Shown: positions 27,806 through 37,423 of the stretch, in pieces
Numbering within the stretch: the first letter of the stretch is position 1
Layout: each line of letters opens with the position of its first letter
Program-made: the position numbers and the translations under genes
The notes under the pieces: generated by a model
Told to the model about the DNA's origin: nothing
What the model saw: only the letters and a program-made list of their open reading frames with translations
Databases searched by the model: none
Assembly (NCBI RefSeq): GCF_024345395.1
Contig: NZ_JAGQBA010000006.1
Location: forward strand, 124,001 to 188,000
Direction: 5' to 3'
Length of the DNA stretch: 64,000 nucleotides
Origin: Cyanobium sp. Tous-M-B4
GTDB taxonomy: Bacteria; Cyanobacteriota; Cyanobacteriia; PCC-6307; Cyanobiaceae

Positions 27806-28765
27806 CTAGGCCGTGGCCGGTTCGGATGGGGTGATGTCGAGGCTGAGGAAATCCTTGGCCACCAGGGTGTTGGCAAAGATGGATTGGGCTTCCGCTACCA
27901 GGTCGTCGGGGGTCATCGGATTGCCTGGCATATAGCGAGGGCTCAGGTGGGTGAGCACCAGTTGCTTGACGCCTGCCTCCAAGGCGGTTTGGGCCGCCAT
28001 CGTGCTGGTGGAGTGCTGGCGCTGGTAGGCAAGCTCCGCTTCGGCGTGGGAAAAGGTGGATTCGTGGATCAGTAGGTCAGCGCCGCGGGCCAGCTCCACC
28101 GCCGCTTCGCAGAACACGGTGTCGGTGCAGTACACAACGCTGACCCCTGGGCGATCGGGGCCGCAAAGGCTGGCGCCATTGATGATCCGGCCGTCTTCGA
28201 GGCTGATGTCGCGCCCAGCCTTGAGCTCGGCGTAGATCGGCCCTGGCGGGATGCCGAGCGCCTTGGCTCGCTCCACGTCGAAGCGGCCCGCCCGCGGCTT
28301 CTGATCGACCCGGTAGGCGTAGGCAGGCACCCGGTGGGTCAGCGGCGTGCAGCGCACCGTGAGGTCGTCGTCATCGAGCAGCAGGGCGCCACTCTCGGCA
28401 GCCGATCGCACCCGGTGGGTGCGAAGGGGGTAGCTGATCCGGGTGGAGGAGGTGCGCAGCACCCCTTCGAGGTAGTCGCGCAGGGGATCGGGGCCGTAGA
28501 GGTCGATGCCCGTACAGGTGCCCGCTAGGCCGAGGCTGGCCAGCAGGCCGGGCAGGCCAAATACATGGTCGCCGTGCATGTGGGTGACGAAAATCCGCCG
28601 CAGCTGGCTCACCCGCAGATCGCTGCGTAGAAACTGGTGCTGGGTGCCCTCGCCGCAGTCGAACAACCACAGCTCGCTGCGCTGGGGCAGACGCAGCGCC
28701 ACGGCTGAGACATTGCGGCCCCGGGTGGGCACACCGGAGCTGGTGCCTAAAAAGGTGACCTGCAC
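27806..28765 (-). CDS. rnz: Ribonuclease Z
   Basis: The 319-residue metallo-beta-lactamase fold nuclease has the start [20 protein letters not shown], zinc ligands [12 protein letters not shown] (about residue 65), the exosite-type [13 protein letters not shown] end and HLSPRY. It trims the 3-prime trailer of tRNA precursors. GTG 28765 gives the normal length; an open frame continues to 29059 but overlaps the divergent SpoIID gene. The divergent intergenic gap is 72 bp. Confidence 0.95.
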   Translation of the reverse strand: MQVTFLGTSSGVPTRGRNVSAVALRLPQRSELWLFDCGEGTQHQFLRSDLRVSQLRRIFVTHMHGDHVFGLPGLLASLGLAGTCTGIDLYGPDPLRDYLEGVLRTSSTRISYPLRTHRVRSAAESGALLLDDDDLTVRCTPLTHRVPAYAYRVDQKPRAGRFDVERAKALGIPPGPIYAELKAGRDISLEDGRIINGASLCGPDRPGVSVVYCTDTVFCEAAVELARGADLLIHESTFSHAEAELAYQRQHSTSTMAAQTALEAGVKQLVLTHLSPRYMPGNPMTPDDLVAEAQSIFANTLVAKDFLSLDITPSEPATA

Positions 28766-28837
28766 GGTCGTGCTGCCTCTGGCGCATGTTGCCACGCCGG
28801 GCACAATGGGCCTCCTGAGTCGGGAGAAGCAGTCGCC

Positions 28838-30142
28838 GTGCCTGTAACCCGCTTTCCCCTGGTGTCTTTGCTGGCAAGCGCCCTGGTGCTGGCAGGGGCT
28901 GCTCCGGGACAGCTGCGGGCCCAGCAGGCCAACCCGCCGGTGCGGGTGCTGTTGCTCGAAACGGTCAAGCTGACGCTGGCGGCGCCTCAGCAGCCCTTGG
29001 TGTTGCGGGCCGGTAGCCAGCGCTGGTCGCTGGCGCCGCTGGAGCCGGTGGTGTTGCAACTGGCTGCTGGCAGCCTTGTGCTGGAACGTGCCGGCGGCGT
29101 GGAGCGACTGCCTGCGGTTAGGGAGCTCTGGCTGGAGCCGGCAGCCCAGTCCGCAGTCCCCCCGCTGGATTTGCAGTTAAGCCCCCAGGAAGGCGCCGAT
29201 TTTCAGCTACAGCAGCGGGGCTATCGCGGCCGACTGCAGGTGCTGGTGGGCAGCTCAGCCCTACAGGCCGTTAACCATGTGCCCCTCGAGGCCTACCTGC
29301 CCAGCGTGGTGGCCAGCGAGATGCCGGCTAGCTGGCCCCAGGCGGCCCTGCGCGCTCAGGCGGTGGCCGCCCGCACCTATGCCCTGCGTCAGCGCAAGCC
29401 AGCTGCCGCCTTTGACGTGAGCGCCACGGTTTCGAGCCAGGTTTACAAGGGCGTTGAGGCGGAAACCCCTTCAACCCGTCAGGCGGTGATTAGCACCCGC
29501 GGCCAGGTGTTGATGTTTGGTCCCAGCTTGGCCAATACGGTGTTTCACAGCAGCGCCGGTGGCAGCACCGAAAACAGCGGCGATCTCTGGAGCCAGCAGC
29601 TTCCCTACCTGGTGAGCGTGCCCGATTTTGATCAGCACAGCCCGGTGCACGCCTGGCAGTTGCGCCTGGAGCCCGAGCAGCTGCAGAAGGCGTTTGGCGA
29701 GATCGGCGGTGCCCAGCGCATCGATGTGCTCGCCACCACCGGCTCTGGTCGGGTGCGCCAGGCGCGGGTTACTGGCCCTGCCGGCACCCTGGTGCTCACC
29801 GGCGCCCAGCTGCGCAGCCGCCTGGGGCTCAAGAGCACCATGGTGCGCTTTGAGGTGCTGGCCCCAGAGCTGGCGGCCCTGCCCCCTTCCCTGCCGGCCC
29901 TGCCGCCGCTGATGCCGCGGGCAGCCGAGCAGAGTGGGGCAGACGAGCCTGCCATCAGCCCGGATCAGGTGCCCGTGCAACTGCCGCCACCTTCGCTGCT
30001 GGCGATCGGCCGGGGCTTCGGCCATGGTGTGGGCATGAGCCAGTGGGGCGCCCATGGCCTGGCCAACCGGGGCCAGAGCTACGAGCAGATTTTGCATCAC
30101 TACTACCGCGGAACCGAGTTGCGCCCCTACGTCAGCCCCTGA
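28838..30142 (+). CDS. SpoIID/LytB-domain exported protein
   Basis: The 434-residue protein has an N-terminal signal ([20 protein letters not shown]), then a SpoIID/LytB domain: [52 protein letters not shown] and the terminal [19 protein letters not shown]. Members are murein-processing or amidase-enhancer-like proteins. An N-terminal 120-residue extension and a Pro-rich linker (residues 340-385) surround the domain. GTG start. It is divergent from rnz. Confidence 0.88.
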   Translation: MPVTRFPLVSLLASALVLAGAAPGQLRAQQANPPVRVLLLETVKLTLAAPQQPLVLRAGSQRWSLAPLEPVVLQLAAGSLVLERAGGVERLPAVRELWLEPAAQSAVPPLDLQLSPQEGADFQLQQRGYRGRLQVLVGSSALQAVNHVPLEAYLPSVVASEMPASWPQAALRAQAVAARTYALRQRKPAAAFDVSATVSSQVYKGVEAETPSTRQAVISTRGQVLMFGPSLANTVFHSSAGGSTENSGDLWSQQLPYLVSVPDFDQHSPVHAWQLRLEPEQLQKAFGEIGGAQRIDVLATTGSGRVRQARVTGPAGTLVLTGAQLRSRLGLKSTMVRFEVLAPELAALPPSLPALPPLMPRAAEQSGADEPAISPDQVPVQLPPPSLLAIGRGFGHGVGMSQWGAHGLANRGQSYEQILHHYYRGTELRPYVSP

Positions 30143-30144
30143 AG

Positions 30145-30900
30145 TTGGAGTTGCGCTGCCTCGTTGATGGGCCTGCCGTGGCTGCTGCGGTGGCGGCCCG
30201 CCTGCTGGAAGAGCGCCTGCACCGGCCCCGGCTTCCCCTGGGACTGGCCACGGGCCGCACCATGGAGCCCGTCTACGCGGCCTTAGTCCAGCAGCTTGAG
30301 CAGCTCAGTGGGGCCCAACAGCAGGCGATCCGCCAGGACTGGCTGAGCTTCAACCTGGATGAATATGTGGGCTTGGCGCTCCACGATCCGCGCTCCTTCA
30401 AGGCTTTCATGGCTGCCCGGCTGCAGCGCCCCCTGGGTTTGCAGCCTGAGCAGGTGCTGCTGCCCGATGGCCTGGCAAGCGATCCCCAGGCTGAGGCCAG
30501 GCGCTACGGGTCCGCCCTCGAGGTTGCCGGTGGCGTGGGGCTACAGCTCCTCGGTCTGGGGCTAAACGGCCATGTGGGCTTCAACGAGCCCCCCTGCGGG
30601 GCTAAGGCCCACTGCCGCTGCCTGACCCTCAGCGCCGCCACCCGGACCCAGAACGCTGGCGCCTTTGGCGGTGATCCCAAGGCGGTGCCGGCCCAGGCGA
30701 TCACGCTTGGATTGGCGGAGATCCTTGCTGCTGAAAGGATCCTGCTGGTGGTCACCGGGGCCAGTAAGGCCGCCATCTTGAAACGGGCGTTGCAGGAGCC
30801 CCCCTGCCCTGAGGTGCCAGCCAGCTGGCTGCAGCACCACCCCCGACTGGAGGTGGTGGCCGATCGGGCTGCCCTAGGGACGCTCCTGCAGGGCCGGTAG
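30145..30900 (+). CDS. nagB: Glucosamine-6-phosphate deaminase
   Basis: The 251-residue protein has WLSFNLDEYVGLALHDPRSF and LGLGLNGHVGFNEPP, hallmark motifs of NagB, and KAAILKRALQEP near the end. It turns glucosamine-6-phosphate into fructose-6-phosphate and ammonia, feeding amino-sugar breakdown. The start is uncertain: TTG 30145, two bases after the SpoIID stop, is used; TTG 30151 is possible. Its end overlaps the convergent DUF1254 gene by 27 bp. 6-phosphogluconolactonase is ruled out by the NLDEY motif. Confidence 0.88.
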   Translation: MELRCLVDGPAVAAAVAARLLEERLHRPRLPLGLATGRTMEPVYAALVQQLEQLSGAQQQAIRQDWLSFNLDEYVGLALHDPRSFKAFMAARLQRPLGLQPEQVLLPDGLASDPQAEARRYGSALEVAGGVGLQLLGLGLNGHVGFNEPPCGAKAHCRCLTLSAATRTQNAGAFGGDPKAVPAQAITLGLAEILAAERILLVVTGASKAAILKRALQEPPCPEVPASWLQHHPRLEVVADRAALGTLLQGR

Positions 30901-32289
30901 CTGCCATTGCCCTGAAAGGGCCGACTGGCCTGGCCCATAGAGACGGCCCACGAAGAAGAAGGGTCCAGCAGGAGCTGGCAGCCAGTTGGAAACCTTTTTT
31001 GGGCCAGGGTTTTCATGCTGGAGATAGATCTCCAGGGAGCCATCTGCCCCCAGCTTCAGGCCCTCAGTGCGATCCCCGATCGAATAGCGGTTGATCGGAT
31101 TGGCCACCAGCAATCGCTGGGGGAGTGAATACATCGTGATCGACCAGAACTCACTCACCGGTGGCAGCTGGCCGGCGGGGAAGCGCAGCACCCACTGGCG
31201 GCGGCCGTCCAGCACCTTGCCGTCGGGGCCCGTCTGCTGGCTGGCGTAGAAGGCCTCGGCACTGCTGTTGCCATAGATCCCCAGCATCGCCCCCATGGCG
31301 CGGTAGGTGAGGTAGTCGGGCCCCAGTTCTTCACGGCTGCCGAAGAAGCCTTTGGAACTGCTTTGGGCCAGGGCCTTGGTGCGCAGATTTGTAGCGGCGG
31401 CAGCCACCCCGGCCTCGATGGCGCTGCGGGTGGCGGGAGTCAGTTGCTTGGGGTCAAAGGGCCGCCCTGGACCGATGCCGATGCGGGTGAAGCGGGTCAT
31501 CATCTCTCGCTCCGACGGCACGGTGGGCATGAACGGCAGCAGGGCGTTGAGGTAGCCGATGAAGCCGATCCCCTCGGCCTTTGCCGTATCCCAGGCGGGC
31601 CAGTTCACCGGCGGAGCGGGCTTGGGGGGCTTGGTCCCTTCGAAGCTCGAAAGGGGGATCAGCTGGTATTTCGCCTGCAGCGCCTGCAGCGCTGGGATGT
31701 CGCCGGGCCCGTTGAGCTGGGTGCGGGTGAGGCTGCCCACGAAATCTGTTTCGGCGCGGAACACCTTGGTGATCCCCTTGGGCACGCTGCCCTGCCAGCG
31801 GGGGCCGGCAAACAAATAGGTGCCGGCGCCGCGCCCCGTGGACCGCACGCCGGTGTAGGCGAAGTTGTGGGTGTACAGGTCGACCCACTGGTTCACGTAG
31901 TAGCGCGGTGCCGGCACGGCTGGCAGCTTCAGCACGATCGGTTCGGCCCGCAGATCCAGCCAGGTCCAGGAATAGGGCGTGTCGTTGTTGGGGGTGACGA
32001 TGTCCGTGTCGGCCGGAGCGGCGGAGCGGCTGTAGTGACGGAACCGGTTGAAGCCGCCCACATAGCCCGGAAAGGCTTTGTTCTGGGTCTGGTTCCAGAA
32101 GGTCTGATAGCCCTGCAGGGGGGCATAGGCGTAGAGCCAGGCTTCCGCGGCGATGGCCTTCACTTCGGCGGGGGTGGGGGCTGGTGCCACAGAGGCGGCT
32201 AGGGCTGTTCCCGGCGCGGCGCTGGCCACTGCCATCAGGGCGAGGATCAGCCCCAGGCTTCTGGGCGGACGCTGGTTGCTGGTCTTCAT
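30874..32289 (-). CDS. DUF1254/DUF1214 exported protein (paralogue 2)
   Basis: The 471-residue protein has a signal peptide (residues 12-31, ALA cleavage) followed by DUF1254 (AYAPLQGYQTFWNQTQNK, VTPNNDTPYSWTWLDLRAEP, YYVNQWVDLYTHNFAYTG) and DUF1214 (VSEFWSITMYSLPQRLLVAN). It is therefore periplasmic or outer-membrane facing. Its start overlaps the stop of the upstream paralogue (ATGA), so both are expressed together. Function unknown; DUF1254 proteins occur widely in aquatic bacteria. Confidence 0.85.
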   Translation of the reverse strand: MKTSNQRPPRSLGLILALMAVASAAPGTALAASVAPAPTPAEVKAIAAEAWLYAYAPLQGYQTFWNQTQNKAFPGYVGGFNRFRHYSRSAAPADTDIVTPNNDTPYSWTWLDLRAEPIVLKLPAVPAPRYYVNQWVDLYTHNFAYTGVRSTGRGAGTYLFAGPRWQGSVPKGITKVFRAETDFVGSLTRTQLNGPGDIPALQALQAKYQLIPLSSFEGTKPPKPAPPVNWPAWDTAKAEGIGFIGYLNALLPFMPTVPSEREMMTRFTRIGIGPGRPFDPKQLTPATRSAIEAGVAAAATNLRTKALAQSSSKGFFGSREELGPDYLTYRAMGAMLGIYGNSSAEAFYASQQTGPDGKVLDGRRQWVLRFPAGQLPPVSEFWSITMYSLPQRLLVANPINRYSIGDRTEGLKLGADGSLEIYLQHENPGPKKVSNWLPAPAGPFFFVGRLYGPGQSALSGQWQLPALQERP

Positions 32290-33779
32290 GGCTGGATCGG
32301 GGTGATGTCGTTGAGCTGCCAGGTTTTGGCGAAATAGGGCTCGGTGGGGCCGTAGAAGCGGAAATAGGCGAACCAGCCTTTACCTGGTGTGGTTTGGATC
32401 CAGTTCTTGGCGCCAGCAGTCCTTATGGGCCCGAAATCCACATCCACCGAGCCGTCGGCGTTGCTCACCAGGTCGCTCTTCCGGGAGCTGAGGTCGGCGG
32501 CGCCCTGGGGGGTGATCAGCGGGCCGCGGCTGAGGTTGTCGTAGAGGGTGATCGACCAGAACTGCTTCACCGGCGCATTGGCCGGCACGCGCATGCGGTA
32601 GCTGCGGCCGCCGTCGAGCCACTGGCCCTTGGCGTCCTTAGAGGCCTCCAAATACACCTGGCCGAAGCCCACTACCCGGCCCTGCATCCCCACCGACATG
32701 GCGATCGCCTCGTAGAACCAGGAGCTGCGCTCGTCGAACTGCACGCGGCGCTTGTCGGGCGATTCCTGATCCAGATCGAACAGAACCGCGTACTCCCAGT
32801 GCTTGCCGGGGTACACCGTGGCGCCTGGGGTGCGCTTGTCGTAGGCGATGGTGCGGGCCATCAGGTCGCCCAGCTGGGCCGCCTCGCCCAGGATCCGCGC
32901 CTGGCGCGCATCGGGTTTGAAGGCCTGGCCAGGCGCAATGCCCAGCGGCGACAGCATCCCGAACATCATCCGGTCGCGCGGCGCGACGGGCTCGTTGGCG
33001 TAGAGCTCACTGAGCAGCCGCCAGTAGGAGAGGTCGGCGGGCTGGGCCGATTGCCAGGGGCGACCACCCACCTCCTCGTAGCGGGACACCGGCGGATTGG
33101 CGCGCTGGTTCCAGCCGTAGAGCCGGTGCTGGCGCACGGTGGCCTCGGCCACGGCCTTGTCGGGGGCCAGGCCGCGGGTGCCGAACCACACCTGGTTGCT
33201 GGGGGAGCGGAAGATCCGGTAGCCGGGCGCCACCACCTCCGGCCCACCGGGGGAAAGGATCAGGTATTTGCCTCCGACCCCCTTGTCGGGCCCGGTCTGG
33301 CCAAGGTCGGTGATCGGCTGCTGCCAGATGTCGAGCACACCGCCGGCTGTGAGCCCGGCCGGCACCTCCACCACCAGCGGCCCCTGCTTGGCCAGATCCC
33401 AGAAGCTGAAGGCGTAGAGGGTGGTGATGTTGGGGGTGAGCATCCCCGCCTTGTCCTGCAGTGTGCGGTAGAGCAGCACATCGCCGTTGCGCACGCCCAT
33501 GGTTTTGGCCTGGGCGTCGTAGAGGGCCTTGTAGCCCACCGCCGGCAGGGCCCAGAGGTAGGCCTGGGTGGCGCGCTGCAGGTCGAGGGCGTCGTAGAGC
33601 TTGCGGGCTGTGGCGGCGGTGGGGTAGCCGTTCTCCAGTTGCAGCCGTCCCAAAGCCGGCATGTCCACGCTGGTTTTGGCAGAAGCGGTGGGTGCGGCCT
33701 GGGCCAGGGACGGGCTGCTCAGGGGAGCCAGCAGGGCCAGGATTCCCAGGGCGAGCGCTGCGGGGCGGACAGGGGGCAT
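32286..33779 (-). CDS. DUF1254/DUF1214 exported protein (paralogue 1)
   Basis: The 497-residue protein has a signal peptide (PAALALGILALLAPLSSPSL, cleavage near AQA), the DUF1254 core (MLTPNITTLYAFSFWDL, VEVPAGLTAGGVLDIWQQ) and a DUF1214 C-terminus (VKQFWSITLYDNLSRGPLI). ATG 33779 is chosen; an ATG-less extension reaches 33851. It precedes paralogue 2 with a four-base overlap and is divergent from the alpha/beta hydrolase. The pair shares architecture but is clearly diverged, so the duplication is old. Confidence 0.85.
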   Translation of the reverse strand: MPPVRPAALALGILALLAPLSSPSLAQAAPTASAKTSVDMPALGRLQLENGYPTAATARKLYDALDLQRATQAYLWALPAVGYKALYDAQAKTMGVRNGDVLLYRTLQDKAGMLTPNITTLYAFSFWDLAKQGPLVVEVPAGLTAGGVLDIWQQPITDLGQTGPDKGVGGKYLILSPGGPEVVAPGYRIFRSPSNQVWFGTRGLAPDKAVAEATVRQHRLYGWNQRANPPVSRYEEVGGRPWQSAQPADLSYWRLLSELYANEPVAPRDRMMFGMLSPLGIAPGQAFKPDARQARILGEAAQLGDLMARTIAYDKRTPGATVYPGKHWEYAVLFDLDQESPDKRRVQFDERSSWFYEAIAMSVGMQGRVVGFGQVYLEASKDAKGQWLDGGRSYRMRVPANAPVKQFWSITLYDNLSRGPLITPQGAADLSSRKSDLVSNADGSVDVDFGPIRTAGAKNWIQTTPGKGWFAYFRFYGPTEPYFAKTWQLNDITPIQP

Positions 33780-33838
33780 TGAGCGGGATGCTGGATGGGT
33801 CGCGTAACACTTATTAGTGAAGAACCTCGCCGCTGTCT

Positions 33839-33897
33839 GCCGCCGAGTCACACAAAGTCGTGTGGCGGCTGAACGATGAGCCAGTCACGATTGTGTG
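33839..33897. promoter_or_regulatory. Dyad-symmetric element between divergent DUF1254 and hydrolase genes
   Basis: CACACAAAGTCGTG (33849-33862) and the inverted partner CACGATTGTGTG (33886-33897) are related as CACACAA-TCGTG and its reverse complement. GCCGCC/GCGGC (33839-33844, 33865-33869) add a nested hairpin. This is the 141-bp divergent promoter region, so an operator is a reasonable reading. Confidence 0.5.
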
Positions 33898-33920
33898 AGG
33901 ATTTTTCATCGACCTTGTCT

Positions 33921-34868
33921 ATGACAACCCCTCCAGCTCCGCCCGCTTCCGGTGTGCGCAGCATTCCGGTTCGGACTGCTCACGGCACCTTTGATGTTTG
34001 GACACGTCGCAGCGGTGCGAGCCCTCACATCAAGCTGTTGCTGCTCCATGGCGGACCGGGCTGCACCCACGAGTATTTCGAGGTGTTTGACAGTTTTCTG
34101 CCCCAGGCAGGAATCGAGCTCTATTTCTACGACCAGTTGGGTTCGCATCACAGCAGCCAGCCCGATCACGCTGATCTGTGGGAGATCGAGCGATTTGTCG
34201 ATGAGGTGGAGCAGGTGCGCCAAGCCCTCGTTCTCGATGGCAGCAATTTTTTCTTGCTCGGTCACTCCTGGGGCGGAATTCTGGCGATTGAGTATGCGCT
34301 GCGCTACCAGCAATATCTGAAGGGATTGATAATCTCCAACATGGTGTGGAGTGTGCCTGAGTACAATTGCTACGCTGAAGAGCGTTTTCTCCGTCAACTG
34401 CCAGCGGATGTCCTGGCCGAGCTCCAGGCTATCGAAGCTGCCGAGGATTACGACAACCCTCGCTACATGGAGTTGTTGATTCCGAACCACTACGAGCACC
34501 ATGTGTTGCGCCGGCCCTATGCGCAATGGCCCGATTCGGTTCTGCGTGCATTTGAGCACCTCAATCCAAAGGTCTACATCCCCATGCAGGGACCCAGTGA
34601 GCTGGGAGCCCGTGGCAAGTTGGCCCAGTGGGATCGCAGGGCTGATCTATCCCGGATTGAGGTTCCCACTCTCACCATTGGTGCCGCCCACGACACCATG
34701 GATCCCCAGCAGATGGCTGCCATGGCCGAGGCTCTGCCGCGGGGTTCCCATCTCCACTGCCCGAATGGAAGCCATATGGCGATGGTTGATGACCAAGTGG
34801 TTTATATCCAGGGTCTGATCGATTTTTTGCGGCGGGTTGATGCCCAAACGATTCGAAAGAATCATTAA
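33921..34868 (+). CDS. Alpha/beta hydrolase, proline iminopeptidase-like
   Basis: The 315-residue protein has the S33 landmarks: oxyanion HGGPGCTHEYFE, nucleophile elbow LLGHSWGGILAIEYALRY (Ser about residue 112), the acid IGAAHDTMDP and the histidine in NGSHMAM. It likely cleaves N-terminal Pro or a small amide/ester; substrate unknown. ATG 33921 is preferred over ATG 33876, which lies between the arms of the dyad element. GC (about 52 % in three sampled blocks) is below the neighbours, suggesting later acquisition. Confidence 0.85.
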   Translation: MTTPPAPPASGVRSIPVRTAHGTFDVWTRRSGASPHIKLLLLHGGPGCTHEYFEVFDSFLPQAGIELYFYDQLGSHHSSQPDHADLWEIERFVDEVEQVRQALVLDGSNFFLLGHSWGGILAIEYALRYQQYLKGLIISNMVWSVPEYNCYAEERFLRQLPADVLAELQAIEAAEDYDNPRYMELLIPNHYEHHVLRRPYAQWPDSVLRAFEHLNPKVYIPMQGPSELGARGKLAQWDRRADLSRIEVPTLTIGAAHDTMDPQQMAAMAEALPRGSHLHCPNGSHMAMVDDQVVYIQGLIDFLRRVDAQTIRKNH

Positions 34869-34893
34869 GTGGGTTGGCCAGTGCCTGGCACCG

Positions 34894-34946
34894 CTGCCCT
34901 CAGCCCATCACCTCTGCCCTCAGCCCATCACCTCTGCCCTCAGCCC
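34894..34946. repeat. 20-bp tandem repeat across the stop codon of the YebC-family gene
   Basis: CAGCCCATCACCTCTGCCCT occurs twice in tandem (34901-34920, 34921-34940), with partial copies before (CTGCCCT, 34894-34900) and after (CAGCCC, 34941-34946). The unit contains the last codons and TGA (34922-34920) of the gene. Confidence 0.9.
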
Positions 34947-35705
34947 TTCGTCGGCCTCCAGGTTGCTGGTGACGCTGCGCCCATCTTCCAGGTCCTCGAG
35001 GGCATCAAGCATGCGCAGGCAGGCGCGCAGAGTTTCGGCGTCGCTTATCGGGCAGGCGGTCTGGGGAATCCAGCGGTGTTCCCAGCCCACCACTACCCAG
35101 CCCTGCTGCCGCAGGCCGTCCTGCAGGGCCTCTAGGTCGGCGAAGGTGCCGCACACCTCCAGCCCCCCTTCCTCGAGGGGGGTGTAGCTCAGGGCGGCGG
35201 GTCCGCCCTGCTCCTCCAGGGCCAGCAACCCTTCCAGCAGGACTTCTTCATCGATGGCTTGGCCATTCCCGGCGGCTAGCTGCACCACCGAGCGCTGCTC
35301 AAACAGGTAGCCCACACAGCCGGTTTCGCCCAGGTTGCCGCCGTGTTTGCCGAAGGCCAGGCGCACCTCGGCGGCAGTGCGGTTGCGGTTGTCGGTGAAG
35401 GCCTCCACCAGCACCGCCACGCCGCCGGGGCCGTAGCCCTCGTAGCGCACCGCCTCGAAGGTTTCGCCAGCGCCACCGCCTTGCCCTGAACCCTTGGCGA
35501 TGGCGCGCTCGATGTTTGCGTTGGGCACGCCTGCGGCTTTGGCCTTCTCGATGGCGGTGCGCAGCTGGAAGTTGCCGGTGGGGTCGGCCCCGCTTCGGGC
35601 CGCCACCATGATCTCCCTGCCAAGCCGGGTGAACACGGCGCCGCGTTTGGAATCCACCACGGCCTTGGTGCGTTTTATCTGGGCCCACTTGCTGTGGCCG
35701 GCCAT
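34920..35705 (-). CDS. YebC/PmpR-family DNA-binding regulator
   Basis: The 261-residue protein begins [20 protein letters not shown] and contains [40 protein letters not shown] and [15 protein letters not shown], the YebC (TACO1-like) signature. Members act as transcription regulators or translation activators at proline stretches. The frame is open to 35903, but ATG 35705 gives the canonical start. The C-terminal codons are the 20-bp repeat described above. Confidence 0.93.
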   Translation of the reverse strand: MAGHSKWAQIKRTKAVVDSKRGAVFTRLGREIMVAARSGADPTGNFQLRTAIEKAKAAGVPNANIERAIAKGSGQGGGAGETFEAVRYEGYGPGGVAVLVEAFTDNRNRTAAEVRLAFGKHGGNLGETGCVGYLFEQRSVVQLAAGNGQAIDEEVLLEGLLALEEQGGPAALSYTPLEEGGLEVCGTFADLEALQDGLRQQGWVVVGWEHRWIPQTACPISDAETLRACLRMLDALEDLEDGRSVTSNLEADEGLRAEVMG

Positions 35706-35733
35706 CGGGGTGCGGGGGGAGAGGGGCGGGGGG

Positions 35734-36621
35734 CTACCCGGTTGCGTTGAACACCAGCTTGGGCTGCAACAGGCCGCCTTCACTGGTGCGAGCCATGCCA
35801 GCCAGGTTGCCATCCGGCCCCAGCACCGCCACCGGCTCTCCCGCCTCCAGCGACAGCCGATGGTCAAGGGCGCGGCCGCAGCGCCAGCCTTCAAGTTCTG
35901 CATCGAGTAGCTGCCGTTGGGGTAGGTGCCCCAGGGCTGCCAGCGGATTCAGCAGGGCTGGCAATGGCGCCTGATCGAGGGCTTCCAATGGCACGGCCTG
36001 TTCGAGGTCAAAGCCCAGGGCCTCGCTGCGGCGCAGCCGCGCCAGGGCACCACCGCAGCCCAGCGCCTCGCCCAGGTCGCGGGCTAGGGAGCGGATGTAG
36101 GTGCCGGCTGAGCAGCGCACCAGCAGCTCAAGCCTGGCTGTGGCGCCATCCCAACCGAGCAACTCCAGTCTCTGGATTGTGACCGCTCGGGGAACCAGCT
36201 CGACCTGCTCGCCCTGGCGCACAAGGGCATAGGCCCGCTGCCCCTTCACGTGCACGGCTGAAACCTGGGGGGGCACCTGGTCGATCCTGCCCCGAAAGCT
36301 CGCCAGGGCTGCCTCCAGATCCGCTGCCTCCAAAGCGGGCACCGCAAAGCGGGCCAGCACCTCACCCTCCAGATCGTCGCTGACGGTGCGCAGCCCCAGT
36401 TGCACCACGCCCCGATAGGTCTTGTCGCCCTCCAAGTAGGGCAGTAGCCGGGTGGCGGGGCCTAGGGCGATTGGCAGCACCCCGGTGACGGCTGGATCCA
36501 GGGTGCCGCCATGGCCCACGCGCTTGAGCTTGTAGGCGCGCCGCACCCTGGCGACACAGGCGTGGGAGGTGAGCCCAGCCGCCTTGTCGAGCACCAGAAA
36601 GCCGCAGGGCTGGTCAGCCAT
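35734..36621 (-). CDS. truB: tRNA pseudouridine-55 synthase
   Basis: The 295-residue enzyme has [20 protein letters not shown], the catalytic block [19 protein letters not shown] (Asp about residue 42), [20 protein letters not shown] and [19 protein letters not shown]. It converts U55 in the T-loop of tRNAs. ATG 36621 is used. The next gene downstream is yebC, 28 bp away on the same strand. Confidence 0.95.
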   Translation of the reverse strand: MADQPCGFLVLDKAAGLTSHACVARVRRAYKLKRVGHGGTLDPAVTGVLPIALGPATRLLPYLEGDKTYRGVVQLGLRTVSDDLEGEVLARFAVPALEAADLEAALASFRGRIDQVPPQVSAVHVKGQRAYALVRQGEQVELVPRAVTIQRLELLGWDGATARLELLVRCSAGTYIRSLARDLGEALGCGGALARLRRSEALGFDLEQAVPLEALDQAPLPALLNPLAALGHLPQRQLLDAELEGWRCGRALDHRLSLEAGEPVAVLGPDGNLAGMARTSEGGLLQPKLVFNATG

Positions 36622-36663
36622 GGATCGGAGCGTCACCCTTGCAGCGTCCCATGTTCAGCTCCA

Positions 36664-37392
36664 ATGACCCTGCAGCAGCGCCGCGACCTGGCGTTTCTGG
36701 TGCTGGCTGGGATCTTCCTGGGCACCATGGGCATGCTCAACATCCTTGGCCTCACACGCTTTCTGCAGTTAGGCACGATTGGCTCCTGGCCGATCGTGGT
36801 GGCGGTGGGGGCCCTGCCCTATCCGATCACCTTTCTCTGCACCGACCTGATCAGTGAGCTGTGGGGTGAGCAGAAGGCCTCCCAGCTGGTGTGGGTGGGT
36901 CTGCTGCTAAACGGCTGGATTGTGCTGATCCTCTGGCTTGGCGGCATCCTGCCGGGGGTTGCCGGTGCGCCGGACGCCACCTTCTTCGAGGTCCGTCGCT
37001 TGGCATTCGGCGCTGTCGGGGCCTCGATGGTCGCCTACCTGGCGGCCCAGTTCACCGACGTGCGCCTATTCCATTTCTGGAAGCGCTTCAGCGGGGGCAA
37101 GGCCCTATGGCTGCGCAATAACGGCTCCACCCTGGTGAGCCAACTGGTCGATACCAGTGCCGTGGTGCTAATTAGTCATTACGCCAGCCATGTGCTGCCG
37201 GTGCGCCCCGGCGAGCCGGTGGTGCCCCAGTTGGCCTCCTTCATCGCCAGTGGCTACCTGTTCAAACTTGTGGCAGCCCTTGCTGACACCCTGCCCTTCT
37301 ATGGCCTGGTGGCCTGGCTGCGGCGCTGGTTAGAGGTGCCGGGAGAAGGGGCTGAACTGGTGGAAGAGGCCCGTATCGGGGCTGGCTCCTAG
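36664..37392 (+). CDS. Queuosine precursor transporter (YhhQ/VUT family)
   Basis: The 242-residue membrane protein has about six helices and the family stretch ALPYPITFLCTDLISELWGE, then RLFHFWKRFSGGKALWLRNN, STLVSQLVDTSAVVLISHYA and a C-terminal PFYGLVAWLRRW. Members import preQ0/preQ1 or queuine for tRNA modification. ATG 36664 is chosen; the open frame extends upstream to 36511 but overlaps truB on the other strand. Substrate is inferred from family. Confidence 0.88.
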   Translation: MTLQQRRDLAFLVLAGIFLGTMGMLNILGLTRFLQLGTIGSWPIVVAVGALPYPITFLCTDLISELWGEQKASQLVWVGLLLNGWIVLILWLGGILPGVAGAPDATFFEVRRLAFGAVGASMVAYLAAQFTDVRLFHFWKRFSGGKALWLRNNGSTLVSQLVDTSAVVLISHYASHVLPVRPGEPVVPQLASFIASGYLFKLVAALADTLPFYGLVAWLRRWLEVPGEGAELVEEARIGAGS

Positions 37393-37423
37393 GTTGACCC
37401 CCATCTAAAGGGCAAGGCAAGGC

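Noticed and set aside
32184-33782. A 532-residue open frame antisense to the DUF1254 gene
   Set aside because: High-GC antisense openness; composition is Gly/His/Val-rich as expected of a shadow frame, and the opposite strand has clear DUF1254 domains.
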